A program made the translations under genes and the position numbers. This document shows, one piece after another, positions 37,619 through 47,642 of a stretch of DNA of 64,000 nt. The stretch spans positions 1 through 64,000 of the forward strand of contig CACKKY010000002.1 of the NCBI GenBank assembly GCA_902600855.1, in the 5' to 3' direction. Numbering within the stretch: the first letter of the stretch is position 1; each line of letters begins with the position of its first letter. The notes under the pieces were generated by a model that made no database searches, was not told where the DNA came from, and saw only the letters and a list, made by a program, of their open reading frames with translations. This stretch comes from an uncultured Pelagibacteraceae bacterium (GTDB lineage: Bacteria > Pseudomonadota > Alphaproteobacteria > Pelagibacterales > Pelagibacteraceae).

Positions 37619-39499
37619 TTGTTATCTAGCTCAATAGGTTACTATGGATTAATTTTAGGACTAATATGTTCTTTATTATTGACTTTTTTTAACTTACAAA
37701 ATTTTAGAGCTCAAAAAATCTTAAATACAAGAATATTATCTTTAACATTTTTGCAGTTTTTATTTGTCAAAATTTCATTTGTAAGCTTGATAATATCTTT
37801 TGTTTTATCAGATTTTAGTAACGAAACAGTTTTTAATAATTCTCATTCGACAAAACCGATTTTTTACAAAATAGCAGGAGTTTGGGGAAATCACGAAGGA
37901 AGTTTATTACTTTGGTTGCTTGTTTTAACTTTATTTACTTTAATATTTTTATTAAAAACTAAAAATCAGCCGCTACAATACAGAATTTTAACAATTACAT
38001 TTCAACAAATAATAATAATTGGATTTTTTGTTTTCGTAATTAAAACCTCGAACCCTTTTAATTATATTTTTCCTATTCCTGATGAGGGCTTAGGTCTTAA
38101 TCCAATATTACAAGATCCTTTACTGGCAATTCATCCTCCAGTTTTATATTTAGGCTATGTTGGATCATCAATTATTTTTTCATCAGCTTTAGCGGCTACA
38201 ACACTTGGATTGATATCTAAAAGTTGGGCTATACACATAAAAAAATGGGTCTTGGCTTCATGGATTTTTTTAACGATAGGCATTCTATTAGGATCTATAT
38301 GGGCTTATTATGAATTAGGTTGGGGAGGTTTTTGGTTTTGGGACCCAGTTGAAAATGTGTCTCTCATGCCTTGGCTGGTTTTAACTACATTATTACATTG
38401 TATTTTAGTATTACAAAAAAGATTAATTTTGACTTCATGGGTTATAATATTATCAATATCTACATTCACTCTAAGTATGTGTGGAACATTTTTAGTTCGA
38501 TCTGGTATTCTTAACTCTATCCACACTTTTGCTAATGATCCAGAAAGAGGTTTATTTATATTAATTTTTTTATTCATATTAATTTTTTTTTCAATAATAA
38601 TTTTTTTCTTTTTTAACAAAAGAAATGAAAACAATAATGTAAATTTTTTCTGGCTAAGTAAAGAGACCGCTATTTTAATAAATAATTGGTTTATGATGTA
38701 TTTTTTATCTGTAGTTTTAATAGGGACTGTTTATCCAATATTTTTAGATGTTTTAACTACAAACAAAATATCTGTGGGGCCACCATTCTATCATAAACTG
38801 ATCATTCCTTTTTTAATTCCATTTTTAATTATGATGGGCATTGGATCAAGATTGAAATGGATCAAATCAAATTTAGAGGATAAGGCTCAGTTAATTTTAG
38901 CACTAATTATCTCCATTTTGATAGCAATTTTGATTGTTAAAAATTTAGACGTAAAATTTTTAATTAATATTACTTTGATTTCTAGTGCATTTTATTTGTT
39001 TTTAATTACGTCAAGAGATTTTTTTATTAAAAAGGAAAAAAATAATTCACAAAAAATTGCTCATTTTGGATTTAGTTTATTGATTTTAAGTATTTTAGTT
39101 AACAATTTGTTTTCAACTGAAATAATTACTAATCTTAAAGTTGGTCAACAATTTGAAAATTCAAATTCAAAAATTTTATTTAAAAATATTATTCAAAAGG
39201 ACGAAAAAAACTATAAGTCTATTATTGGAAATTTTATTATTGAAAATAATAATGGTAAAATAGAAGAATTTTTTCCAGAACTCAGAATTTATAATCAGCC
39301 TAAAATAGTTACTAGTGAGGCAGATATAAAAACAACTTTTACAACTGATAGATTTATGACGATTAATGTGGTTCAAAACCAAGAATATTTCAATATTAGA
39401 TATCAGTCAAAGCCATTTATGATCTGGATATGGTTATCTGTAATTTTAATTAGTTGTGGAGGTATTTTAAGTTTTTTAAATAAAGAATATGAAAAATAA
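37619..39499 (+). CDS. ccmF: heme lyase CcmF
   Basis: KIAGVWGNHEGSLLLWLLVL, LAIHPPVLYLGYVG, GSIWAYYELGWGGFWFWDPVENVSLMPWL, FLVRSGILNSIHTFANDP; TTG start. Confidence 0.97.
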   Translation: MLSSSIGYYGLILGLICSLLLTFFNLQNFRAQKILNTRILSLTFLQFLFVKISFVSLIISFVLSDFSNETVFNNSHSTKPIFYKIAGVWGNHEGSLLLWLLVLTLFTLIFLLKTKNQPLQYRILTITFQQIIIIGFFVFVIKTSNPFNYIFPIPDEGLGLNPILQDPLLAIHPPVLYLGYVGSSIIFSSALAATTLGLISKSWAIHIKKWVLASWIFLTIGILLGSIWAYYELGWGGFWFWDPVENVSLMPWLVLTTLLHCILVLQKRLILTSWVIILSISTFTLSMCGTFLVRSGILNSIHTFANDPERGLFILIFLFILIFFSIIIFFFFNKRNENNNVNFFWLSKETAILINNWFMMYFLSVVLIGTVYPIFLDVLTTNKISVGPPFYHKLIIPFLIPFLIMMGIGSRLKWIKSNLEDKAQLILALIISILIAILIVKNLDVKFLINITLISSAFYLFLITSRDFFIKKEKNNSQKIAHFGFSLLILSILVNNLFSTEIITNLKVGQQFENSNSKILFKNIIQKDEKNYKSIIGNFIIENNNGKIEEFFPELRIYNQPKIVTSEADIKTTFTTDRFMTINVVQNQEYFNIRYQSKPFMIWIWLSVILISCGGILSFLNKEYEK

Positions 39500-40007
39500 A
39501 ATTTTTTTATTTGTATCAATATTTATATTTATAATAATCTTTAGTGTTTTCTATAAAGGTTTAAACAAAATAAATATTTACTCTCCAAAAGTAGAATTAA
39601 ATAAAAAAATACCACAATATTCATCAAAGTTAATAAACTCTGATAAGTTGGTAAATTATTCAGAAATTTTTAATTATGATCATTTTATTTTATTAAACAT
39701 CTGGTCTTCATGGTGTGTTCCTTGCAGAGAAGAACACGAACTGTTGATGAATTTAAGTCAACAACGTAATATTAGATTAATTGGATTAAATTATAAAGAT
39801 AATGTAATTAGTGCACAAAAGTTTTTAGATGAGTTAGGAAATCCTTTTGAAACAATATTGGTTGACATCGAAGGAGTGCAAGCAATAGAGTGGGGAGCAT
39901 TTGGTGTACCCGAATCTTTTTTAATATTTAAAAGTAAAGTAGTAAAAAAATATGTTGGACCACTCAATGAAAATTTAATTAATGAAATTAAATTGATAAT
40001 AAAATGA
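39489..40007 (+). CDS. ccmG: thiol:disulfide interchange protein CcmG/DsbE
   Basis: LLNIWSSWCVPCREEHELL, GVPESFLI; between ccmF and ccmH. Confidence 0.94.
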   Translation: MKNKIFLFVSIFIFIIIFSVFYKGLNKINIYSPKVELNKKIPQYSSKLINSDKLVNYSEIFNYDHFILLNIWSSWCVPCREEHELLMNLSQQRNIRLIGLNYKDNVISAQKFLDELGNPFETILVDIEGVQAIEWGAFGVPESFLIFKSKVVKKYVGPLNENLINEIKLIIK

Positions 40008-40369
40008 AATTTTTAAAATACTTATTTATAATTTTTTTTATTATGAATTTGAACAATTTTAAAGCAGAGAGTGTTGATTTAAGTAATAAAATTACAAAAA
40101 ATCTGCGTTGTTTAATTTGTCAAGGACAGTCTGTTTATGAGTCGGACTCTGATTTTGCTAATAGTTTAAAAATAGTTGTATCAAACAAAATTATAGAAGG
40201 GCTAAATGAAAAAGAAATTTATGAATTTCTGAGAGAAAAATATGGTGATTGGATTTTGTATGATCCAGAATTGAATAAAAACACCTATTTATTATGGTTA
40301 TTACCTGTATTGTTATTTTTAATTGGAGGTGCAATAATATTTAAGAGATTTAAAATAACAAATAAATAA
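40004..40369 (+). CDS. ccmH: cytochrome c maturation protein CcmH
   Basis: ITKNLRCLICQGQSVYESDSDFANSLK, LREKYGDWILYDPELNKNTYLLWLLP. Confidence 0.96.
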   Translation: MKFLKYLFIIFFIMNLNNFKAESVDLSNKITKNLRCLICQGQSVYESDSDFANSLKIVVSNKIIEGLNEKEIYEFLREKYGDWILYDPELNKNTYLLWLLPVLLFLIGGAIIFKRFKITNK

Positions 40370-40382
40370 GTATATTTCAGAT

Positions 40383-40904
40383 ATGAAATTAAAATATTTA
40401 AATTTTTTAATTGTATTTTTTTTATTTATTCTCTCAGCTAATGCTGAGGAAAAAAAATCAAAATTTACTGAAGTAAAAAATACAGAATTTAATATTTATT
40501 CTGGAATGTTTGATTTTAGTGATGATGGAAAAAGATCAGCTTTGTTAGGTTTACAACATCAAAATGAAAATCTTAATAGAGATACCTTTTTAGGAAATTT
40601 ATCACCAATCACAGGTGCCTTAATTACAGAAGATACTGCAGCTTATTTATATACTGGAGTACAAGCACAATATAAAATTGGATTATTTAATCTCACACCA
40701 AGTTTTACTCCAGGTTTATATCATGAGGGAGATGGAAAAGATCTTGGACATTTGATTGAATTTAAAAGTGAAGTTCAACTATCATTAGATCTATCTAAAT
40801 CATCCGAATTCGGTTTTTCTTATAATCATATATCAAACGCTAGTATTGGCGATAAAAATCCTGGGGCAAATAGTTATATGTTTAATTTCCTTAAAAACTT
40901 TTAG
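40383..40904 (+). CDS. acyloxyacyl hydrolase (PagL-like outer-membrane lipid A deacylase)
   Basis: Signal peptide; FNLTPSFTPGLYHEGDGKDLGHLIEFKSEVQLSLDL...FGFSYNHISNASIGDKNPGANSYMFNF (H/S catalytic-like motif). Confidence 0.8.
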   Translation: MKLKYLNFLIVFFLFILSANAEEKKSKFTEVKNTEFNIYSGMFDFSDDGKRSALLGLQHQNENLNRDTFLGNLSPITGALITEDTAAYLYTGVQAQYKIGLFNLTPSFTPGLYHEGDGKDLGHLIEFKSEVQLSLDLSKSSEFGFSYNHISNASIGDKNPGANSYMFNFLKNF

Positions 40905-40912
40905 AAAGAAAT

Positions 40913-42067
40913 ATGAATTTAAAAGACTGTCACAATTTCAGTGACTTTAGAAAATTAGCTGAAAAAAAATTACCCTCACCTATATTTCATTATATAGATG
41001 GAGCTGCTGATGATGAATTCACATACAATAGAAATACAAGTGCTTTTGATGACGTCGACTTGGTTCCAAATGTTTTAAGAGGAGTTGAAAATGTTGATTT
41101 ATCAACAACTATTTTTGGAAAAAAATTAGATTTACCATTTTATCTTGCACCTACTGCTTTACAAAGACTATTTCATTATGATGGAGAAAGAGCTGTAGGA
41201 AAGGCTGCGCAAAAATTTAAAACAATGTTTGGCGTTTCCGCATTAGCAACAGTTAGTGTTGAGGAAATTTCTTCTATGATTGATACACCTAAGATGTTTC
41301 AATTTTATTTTCATAAAGATAGGGGTTTGAATGACTCTTGTTTAGAGCGAGCGAAAGCAGCAAAATTCGATGTAATGGCTCTAACTGTAGATACTATCAC
41401 AGGTGGAAATAGAGAAAGAGATTTAAGAACTGGTTTTACATCTCCACCAAAGTTAACTTTATCAAGTTTATTTAGTTTTGCCATTAAGCCCATGTGGGGA
41501 ATAAACTATCTAACAAAAGGTAAGTTTGAGTTACCTCATCTCCAAGATTTTGTTAAAGAAGGTACAAGTACAAATTCTTCGATTGGGAATTATTTTTCTA
41601 CAATGTTGGATCAATCTATGAATTGGAAAGATGCTGAAAAACTTTGTGCTCAATGGGGAGGTCATTTTGCACTTAAAGGCGTAATGAGTGTTGAAGATGC
41701 TAAGAGAGCAGTTGATATTGGATGTACTGGAATAATGGTTTCTAATCATGGAGGTCGACAACTCGATGGTTCACGATCACCATTTGATCAGTTAGCTGAA
41801 ATTGTGGATGCAGTAGGCGACAAACTTGATGTCATATGTGAGGGTGGTATTCACAGAGGAACTCATATGCTAAAAGCATTATCATTAGGAGCTAAAGCAT
41901 GTTCAGGAGGAAGATTGTATCTTTATGCTTTAGCTGCAGGAGGACAAGCAGGAGTAGAGAGAGCTATAAATCAATATCGATTAGAACTTGAAAGAGGAAT
42001 GAAATTAATGGGATGTACTAAGATAAGTGAATTAAATAGAAATAATCTTAGATTCAGAAGAATTTAA
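40913..42067 (+). CDS. FMN-dependent alpha-hydroxy-acid oxidizing protein (LldD-like)
   Basis: FHYIDGAADDEFTYNRNTSAFDDV, LPFYLAPTALQRLFHYDGERAVGKAA, GIMVSNHGGRQLDGSRSPFDQL, ICEGGIHRGTHMLKALSLGAKACSGGR. Confidence 0.95.
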   Translation: MNLKDCHNFSDFRKLAEKKLPSPIFHYIDGAADDEFTYNRNTSAFDDVDLVPNVLRGVENVDLSTTIFGKKLDLPFYLAPTALQRLFHYDGERAVGKAAQKFKTMFGVSALATVSVEEISSMIDTPKMFQFYFHKDRGLNDSCLERAKAAKFDVMALTVDTITGGNRERDLRTGFTSPPKLTLSSLFSFAIKPMWGINYLTKGKFELPHLQDFVKEGTSTNSSIGNYFSTMLDQSMNWKDAEKLCAQWGGHFALKGVMSVEDAKRAVDIGCTGIMVSNHGGRQLDGSRSPFDQLAEIVDAVGDKLDVICEGGIHRGTHMLKALSLGAKACSGGRLYLYALAAGGQAGVERAINQYRLELERGMKLMGCTKISELNRNNLRFRRI

Positions 42068-42167
42068 TTATTTTTGTTCACTTTAGTCGCACTTAGTAAA
42101 TTACTTGAACATTTTATTTAAAAATTGCATGATGCAAAAAATTCAAAATTAGAAAGGCCTTACTTCA

Positions 42168-43334
42168 ATGAAATTAGCAAAAAATTTAGAAAACTTAGGA
42201 ACAGAGTCAGCGTTTAGCGTTTTAGCAGAAGCTAAAGCTTTAGAGGCCAAAGGAAACCCAATGATACATTTGGGATTAGGGCAACCAGATTTTAAAACAC
42301 CAAAACATGTTGTTGAGGCAGCTAAAAAAGCCTTAGATGATGGTCATCATGGATACGTAATGTCAAATGGAATTCCAGAGTGTAGACAAGCAGTAACGAG
42401 ATGGATTAAAAGAAGATATGAGGTAGATATTGATTTTGAAAGAATTCTAATCATGCCAGGTGGAAAGCCTACAATGAGTTACGCAATCCAGTGTTTTGGT
42501 GAACCTGGTGCCGAAATAATTCATCCTACTCCAGCATTTCCAATATATGAGTCAATGATAAATTATACTGGATCAACACCAGTTCCATATGACTTAACCG
42601 AAGATAAAGATCTTAAATTTAACCCAGAAAAAATTTTATCATTGATTACAGATAAAACGAGATTATTAATTTTAATTAACCCAAATAATCCAACTGGTAG
42701 TTTTGTTGAAAAGTCAGATATTGATGTTCTAGCAGAAGGTTTAAAAAAACATCCACACGTAACTATCTTAAGTGATGAAATTTATAGTAGGCAGATTTTT
42801 GATAATAAAGAAATGCCTTCTTTTTTTAATTACCCTGAGCTTCGTGAGAGATTGATAGTATTAGAGGGCTGGAGCAAGGCATATTCAATGACTGGCTGGA
42901 GGCTTGGTTGGAGTTTTTGGCCAAAAGAGTTAGTTGAACATGTAAATAAACTTTTGATAAATAGTGTTTCATGCGTAAATGCTGCTGCTCAATTTGCAGG
43001 TATCGCTGCTTTAGATGGTCCTGATGACTCTATTGATGCAATGATGGTAAAGTTTACTCAAAGAAGAGATTTAATCCATAAGGGCTTAAATGAATTGCCA
43101 GGAGTAGAATGTAGTTTACCTGGTGGAGCTTTTTATGCATTTCCAAACGTCAAAGGTACTGGAATGTCAGGCGCAGAGTTTTGCAAAAAGGCTATGCATG
43201 AAGCTGGAGTAGCTATAGTCCCAGGAACAGCCTTTGGACAAACTTGTAATGACTTTGTGAGATTTAGTTTTGCAGCATCTCAAGATAATATTTCACAAGC
43301 ATTAGAAAATGTGAAAAAAATGCTTACTAAATAG
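42168..43334 (+). CDS. PLP-dependent class I/II aminotransferase
   Basis: HLGLGQPDFKTPKHV, LLILINPNNPTGSFVEKSDI, SDEIYSRQIF, EGWSKAYSMTGWRLGW. Confidence 0.95.
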   Translation: MKLAKNLENLGTESAFSVLAEAKALEAKGNPMIHLGLGQPDFKTPKHVVEAAKKALDDGHHGYVMSNGIPECRQAVTRWIKRRYEVDIDFERILIMPGGKPTMSYAIQCFGEPGAEIIHPTPAFPIYESMINYTGSTPVPYDLTEDKDLKFNPEKILSLITDKTRLLILINPNNPTGSFVEKSDIDVLAEGLKKHPHVTILSDEIYSRQIFDNKEMPSFFNYPELRERLIVLEGWSKAYSMTGWRLGWSFWPKELVEHVNKLLINSVSCVNAAAQFAGIAALDGPDDSIDAMMVKFTQRRDLIHKGLNELPGVECSLPGGAFYAFPNVKGTGMSGAEFCKKAMHEAGVAIVPGTAFGQTCNDFVRFSFAASQDNISQALENVKKMLTK

Positions 43335-43372
43335 TCTGTATTTTTTTATATTTTTTTATTAGTATTAAAAAT

Positions 43373-44746
43373 ATGAATGAACAAGTTGAAATAGAGCTAA
43401 AAAAAATTCTTAATGGAAGATTTTCAACTTCGGAGTCTACTAGAGCTAATTATGCTAGAGGAGAGGACACTTATGATCCTGTGTTATCTAAAGCAGTAGT
43501 TTTTCCAGAGACAAATGAAGAAGTTTCAAAGATATTAAGCTTATGTAATGAATACAAAATACCAGTTGTTCCTTTCGGCACCGGTACATCTTTAGAAGGA
43601 AATGTTGTTGGAAATGATAAAGGGATCACACTATGTCTTGAAAAAATGAATAAAATTTTAAGTGTTAATGTTGAAGATTTTGATTGTAGAGTTCAAGCTT
43701 GTGTTACTAGAGAACAATTAAACGATTATTTGAGAGAGGATGGTGTTTTTTTTCCAATTGATCCTGGTGCTAATGCAGCGTTGGGTGGCATGGCTTCGAC
43801 TTCAGCCTCAGGAACAATGGCTGTTAAATATGGTACAATGAAAACAGTAATAACTGGTCTAACAGTTGTTTTACCAAACGGGGATATCATAAAAACTGGA
43901 AGCAGAACTAAAAAAACTTCAGCTGGGTACAATTTAACTAATCTTTTTGTAGGTTCTGAGGGTACCTTAGGAGTAATTACTGAGGTTCAATTAAGATTAT
44001 CACCAATACCAGAAAGTATTATGAGTGCCGTATGTCACTTTCCCTCTTTAGAAATGGCAGTTCAAACAGCACAACAAATAATTCAATATGGTGTTCCAAT
44101 AGCAAGAATTGAGATGCTTAATAAAGAACAAATGGAGATTAGTATAAATTATTCAAAACTTAAAGATATTGAGGGAGTCCCAACTTTATTTTTTGAATTT
44201 CATGGATCCGAAGCATCGAATAAAGAAAATATAAAAATTGTTGAGGAAATATCAAAAGACAATAATGGAAGCTCGTTTAAGTGGGCAAAGGATTTAGAGG
44301 AGAGAAACAAACTTTGGCAGGCTAGATGGGATGTTTACTATTCTGTAAAAGCTTTAATTAATAATGGAAGGGTATATTCAACCGATGTATGCTTACCTAT
44401 CTCAAATATAACTGAATGTGTAAATTTTGCAGAAGAGCAGACAAAAAAACTTGGTTTGAGAGCTCCTATGGTTGGACATTTGGGGGATGGAAACTTTCAT
44501 GTTATTTTACCTTATGATCCAAAAGAGAAAGAAACTTATGATAGGATTAGGAAATTTAGCGATCTGTTGATTGATAAAACTTTGCAGCTTAATGGAACAA
44601 TAACAGGAGAACATGGGGTTGGGTTACATAAAAAATCTTACCTACTTAAAGAACATGGTGATAGCATACCTTTAATGAAATCTATAAAACGAGCTATTGA
44701 TCAAAACAATATAATGAATCCTGGTAAAATTTTTGATTTAAATTAA
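43373..44746 (+). CDS. FAD-binding oxidase (GlcD/D-lactate dehydrogenase-like)
   Basis: PVVPFGTGTSLEGNVVGNDKGITLCLEKMNKIL, GSEGTLGVITEVQLRL, GHLGDGNFHVILPYDP, GTITGEHGVGLHKKSYL, NIMNPGKIF. Confidence 0.95.
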   Translation: MNEQVEIELKKILNGRFSTSESTRANYARGEDTYDPVLSKAVVFPETNEEVSKILSLCNEYKIPVVPFGTGTSLEGNVVGNDKGITLCLEKMNKILSVNVEDFDCRVQACVTREQLNDYLREDGVFFPIDPGANAALGGMASTSASGTMAVKYGTMKTVITGLTVVLPNGDIIKTGSRTKKTSAGYNLTNLFVGSEGTLGVITEVQLRLSPIPESIMSAVCHFPSLEMAVQTAQQIIQYGVPIARIEMLNKEQMEISINYSKLKDIEGVPTLFFEFHGSEASNKENIKIVEEISKDNNGSSFKWAKDLEERNKLWQARWDVYYSVKALINNGRVYSTDVCLPISNITECVNFAEEQTKKLGLRAPMVGHLGDGNFHVILPYDPKEKETYDRIRKFSDLLIDKTLQLNGTITGEHGVGLHKKSYLLKEHGDSIPLMKSIKRAIDQNNIMNPGKIFDLN

Positions 44747-44757
44747 CTTTAAAAAAA

Positions 44758-45711
44758 ATGAAAAAAATTTTAATAACTAGAAAACTTTTAAGATCTTGTG
44801 AGGACAAAGCACAAGGAATTTTTGAAGCAAATCTTAATTTAAACGATGAGCTATATTCCCAAAAAAAATTAATAGAAATGAGTAAAGGTTGTGATGGTAT
44901 TTTGTCTGCTTTAACAGACAAGCTAGATGCTGATACAATTAATCAATTACCAGAATCTATAAAGATAATTTCAAATTTTGCAGTAGGATTTGGAAATATA
45001 GATCTCGAGGCGGCAAAAAAAAGAGGGATTGCTGTTACGAATACACCGGATGTTTTAACTGACGCCACAGCAGAAATCGGAGTATTATTAATTTTAGGAG
45101 CATGTAGAAGAGCTTCAGAAGGAATTGAAAAAGCTAGAGAGGGAGGCTGGGTTTGGTCTGCAGATTTATTAATCGGTAAGCAATTAACTGGAACTAGATT
45201 AGGCATTTTAGGAATGGGAAGGATAGGACAAAAAATTGCAAAAGTTGCTAAATCTCTTGGAATGATAATTCACTATCATAATCGATCAAAACTCAGTGAG
45301 GAAAAAGAGCAAGGCGCAAAGTATCATGATAATCTAAAAGATTTACTTTCTGTTTCAGATGTACTCTCAATTTGTTGTCCGGCTTCAAAGGAAACAATCG
45401 ATATGATTAATAAAGAGACAATTGAATATTTACCCAAGGGTGCAGTTGTAACAAATGTTGCAAGAGGTGACATTGTGGAAGATGAAGCAATGATTGACGC
45501 TCTCAATCGAAGAAAAATTTATGCTGTAGGTTTAGATGTTTACAAGAATGAACCAAACTTAAATCTGGGTTATTTAAAACACCCAAGTGCATTTATTCTT
45601 CCTCATTTAGGTAGTGCCACTAAAGAAACTAGAACAGCTATGGCTAATTTGGCTATAGATAACCTTGAAGAATACTTTAATAAAGGAAATTGTAAGAATA
45701 AAGTCAATTAA
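44758..45711 (+). CDS. D-2-hydroxyacid dehydrogenase (glyoxylate/hydroxypyruvate reductase type)
   Basis: FAVGFGNIDLEAAKKRGIAVTNTPDVLTDATAE, GTRLGILGMGRIGQKIAKVAKSLG, NVARGDIVEDEAMIDAL, LPHLGSATKETR. Confidence 0.95.
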   Translation: MKKILITRKLLRSCEDKAQGIFEANLNLNDELYSQKKLIEMSKGCDGILSALTDKLDADTINQLPESIKIISNFAVGFGNIDLEAAKKRGIAVTNTPDVLTDATAEIGVLLILGACRRASEGIEKAREGGWVWSADLLIGKQLTGTRLGILGMGRIGQKIAKVAKSLGMIIHYHNRSKLSEEKEQGAKYHDNLKDLLSVSDVLSICCPASKETIDMINKETIEYLPKGAVVTNVARGDIVEDEAMIDALNRRKIYAVGLDVYKNEPNLNLGYLKHPSAFILPHLGSATKETRTAMANLAIDNLEEYFNKGNCKNKVN

Positions 45712-45821
45712 TTCCACCTAAGATTGTATTTTATTAAATATGTGCTTACTTTGGGGGTAGACTCTGATCTCTTATTATAATTTAATTATCAAAGTTAATT
45801 AACTAAAGAGGAGAGAACAAA

Positions 45822-46982
45822 ATGATTAAAAGTAAAAAATCATTGAAAGGTGCAAAAACACCTTCAAGACGTAAGTTCTTCAAAGTAGCAGCAGCAACAG
45901 GTGCAGCAGCAGCAACAGCTGTAGCAATGCCTAATATTGCGACTGCTGATGGACACGTTACATTAAAAATGCAAGCAGCTTGGCCTTCAGGTGCAAACAT
46001 CTTTTTTGAAATGGCAGGAGACTATTGTAAAATGGTTGATGCAATGTCTGGTGGAACACTAAAAATTGATCTTCAGCCAGTAGGTTCGGTTGTAAAAACA
46101 TCTGAAATTGGAGCAGCGGTTAGCGATGGAAACCTTGATATGGGTCACTGGGTGACAGCATATTGGTATGGAAAAAATGCTGCGGCTTCACTTTTTGGAA
46201 CTGGTCCTTCATACGGGATGTCATCACAAGAAGTTATGGGATGGATGGAGTATGGCGGAGGAAGAAAACTTTATGATGAAACTCTTGCAAAAGTAGGTTT
46301 TGATTATCTTGGTTTCTTTCACATGCCTATGCCAGCGCAGCCTTTTGGTTGGTTCAAAAAAAATGTAACAAAAGTATCTGATGTTAAAGGGATGAAATAT
46401 AGAACAGTTGGTCTAGCTACTAACGTTTTAACTGCTATGGGAATGGTTGTAAGACAATTACCAGGTGGTGAAATTCAGCCAGCAATGAAAACAGGTTTGA
46501 TTGATGCCGCTGAGTTTAACAACCCAACATCTGATTCACAGTTTGGAATGCAAGACGTATCTAAACACTATCACTTAGGTAGTTTCCACCAATCTCAAGA
46601 AATGTTTGAGATTCCGGTGAACAAAAAAAGATACAATAGCCTTTCACCTGCTCATCAAGCTATCTTGAAGAATGCTGCTTATGCTGCAAACTCAGATAAC
46701 TACTTTAAAGCTTTAGTTAGATATTCTGCTGACTTGGCTAAATTGATGAACGAGCATAAGGTTAACGTTTACCAAACTTCGGATGCAATCCTAGCAGAAC
46801 AATTAAAAGGTTGGGATAAAATTGTTGCAGAATTTTCTGGGAAAGATCCTTTCTTTAAGAAAATTATCGACTCACAAAAAGCATACGCTAAGAGAACTAT
46901 GAAGTATCTGTTGATGAATCAACCGAACTACAAGTTAGCTTATGAAAATGAGTTTGGTCCAATTGCAAAAGTTAAAATTTAA
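45822..46982 (+). CDS. TRAP transporter substrate-binding protein (DctP family, Tat signal)
   Basis: SRRKFFKVAAATGAAAATAVAMPNIATADGHVTLKMQAAWPSGANIFFEMAGDYCKMVDAMSGGTLKIDLQPVGSV; strong RBS AGAGGAGAGAAC. Confidence 0.96.
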   Translation: MIKSKKSLKGAKTPSRRKFFKVAAATGAAAATAVAMPNIATADGHVTLKMQAAWPSGANIFFEMAGDYCKMVDAMSGGTLKIDLQPVGSVVKTSEIGAAVSDGNLDMGHWVTAYWYGKNAAASLFGTGPSYGMSSQEVMGWMEYGGGRKLYDETLAKVGFDYLGFFHMPMPAQPFGWFKKNVTKVSDVKGMKYRTVGLATNVLTAMGMVVRQLPGGEIQPAMKTGLIDAAEFNNPTSDSQFGMQDVSKHYHLGSFHQSQEMFEIPVNKKRYNSLSPAHQAILKNAAYAANSDNYFKALVRYSADLAKLMNEHKVNVYQTSDAILAEQLKGWDKIVAEFSGKDPFFKKIIDSQKAYAKRTMKYLLMNQPNYKLAYENEFGPIAKVKI

Positions 46983-47001
46983 TTAACTTTAAAAAGACTT
47001 T

Positions 47002-47031
47002 AAAAGGGGGTTTAAAACCCCCTTTTTTTTT
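47002..47031 (+). terminator. Rho-independent terminator (intercistronic)
   Basis: AAAAGGGGGTTTAAAACCCCCTTTTTTTTT: perfect GGGGG/CCCCC stem extended by A/T pairs and a T-run. Confidence 0.92.
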
Positions 47032-47054
47032 AGCTAAATTTAATATATTTTTTT

Positions 47055-47642
47055 ATGATGGAATCTTTCATTAAATTTGCAGACACCTTAAGTACATCTA
47101 TGGGCAAGGCTTTTTCTTGGTGCATAGTTATTCTTATGGGAGGAACTGTTTATGAGGTCATAATGGCTTATGCCTTTAATGCACCTACTTTATGGAATTT
47201 TGATTTTAGTATGCAAATGTATGGTGCAATACTTATGATGTCAGGTGCTTACTGTTTAGCCACCGAAGCCCATGTTAGGGGAGATGTAATTTATAGATTG
47301 TTTAGTCAAAGAACCCAAGCCTGGATAGATTTAATACTTTACTTTATTTTCTTTTTTCCTGGAGTTATTGCTCTGGCTTTCTATGGTTATGAGTATGCAG
47401 CTCAAGCTTGGAAAATAAAAGAAACCAGCTGGAGTAGTCCTGCTCAAATTCAAATTTATATGGTCAAATCAATGATACCTGCAGCAGGAGTTTTACTTAT
47501 TATTCAGGGTATTAGTGAAGTATTTAGATCTATAATTTGTATTAAAACAGGAATATGGCCTTCAAGAATGGTTGTGGCTGAGGAAACAGAACAAATGTTA
47601 ATGAGAACATCTCAAAAGGAAGAGAAAGAAAATGTTATTTAG
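47055..47642 (+). CDS. TRAP transporter small permease (DctQ)
   Basis: SMGKAFSWCIVILMGGTVYEVIMAYAFNAPTLWNFDFSMQMYGAILMMSGAYCLATEAHVRGDVIYRLFSQRTQAW. Confidence 0.94.
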   Translation: MMESFIKFADTLSTSMGKAFSWCIVILMGGTVYEVIMAYAFNAPTLWNFDFSMQMYGAILMMSGAYCLATEAHVRGDVIYRLFSQRTQAWIDLILYFIFFFPGVIALAFYGYEYAAQAWKIKETSWSSPAQIQIYMVKSMIPAAGVLLIIQGISEVFRSIICIKTGIWPSRMVVAEETEQMLMRTSQKEEKENVI

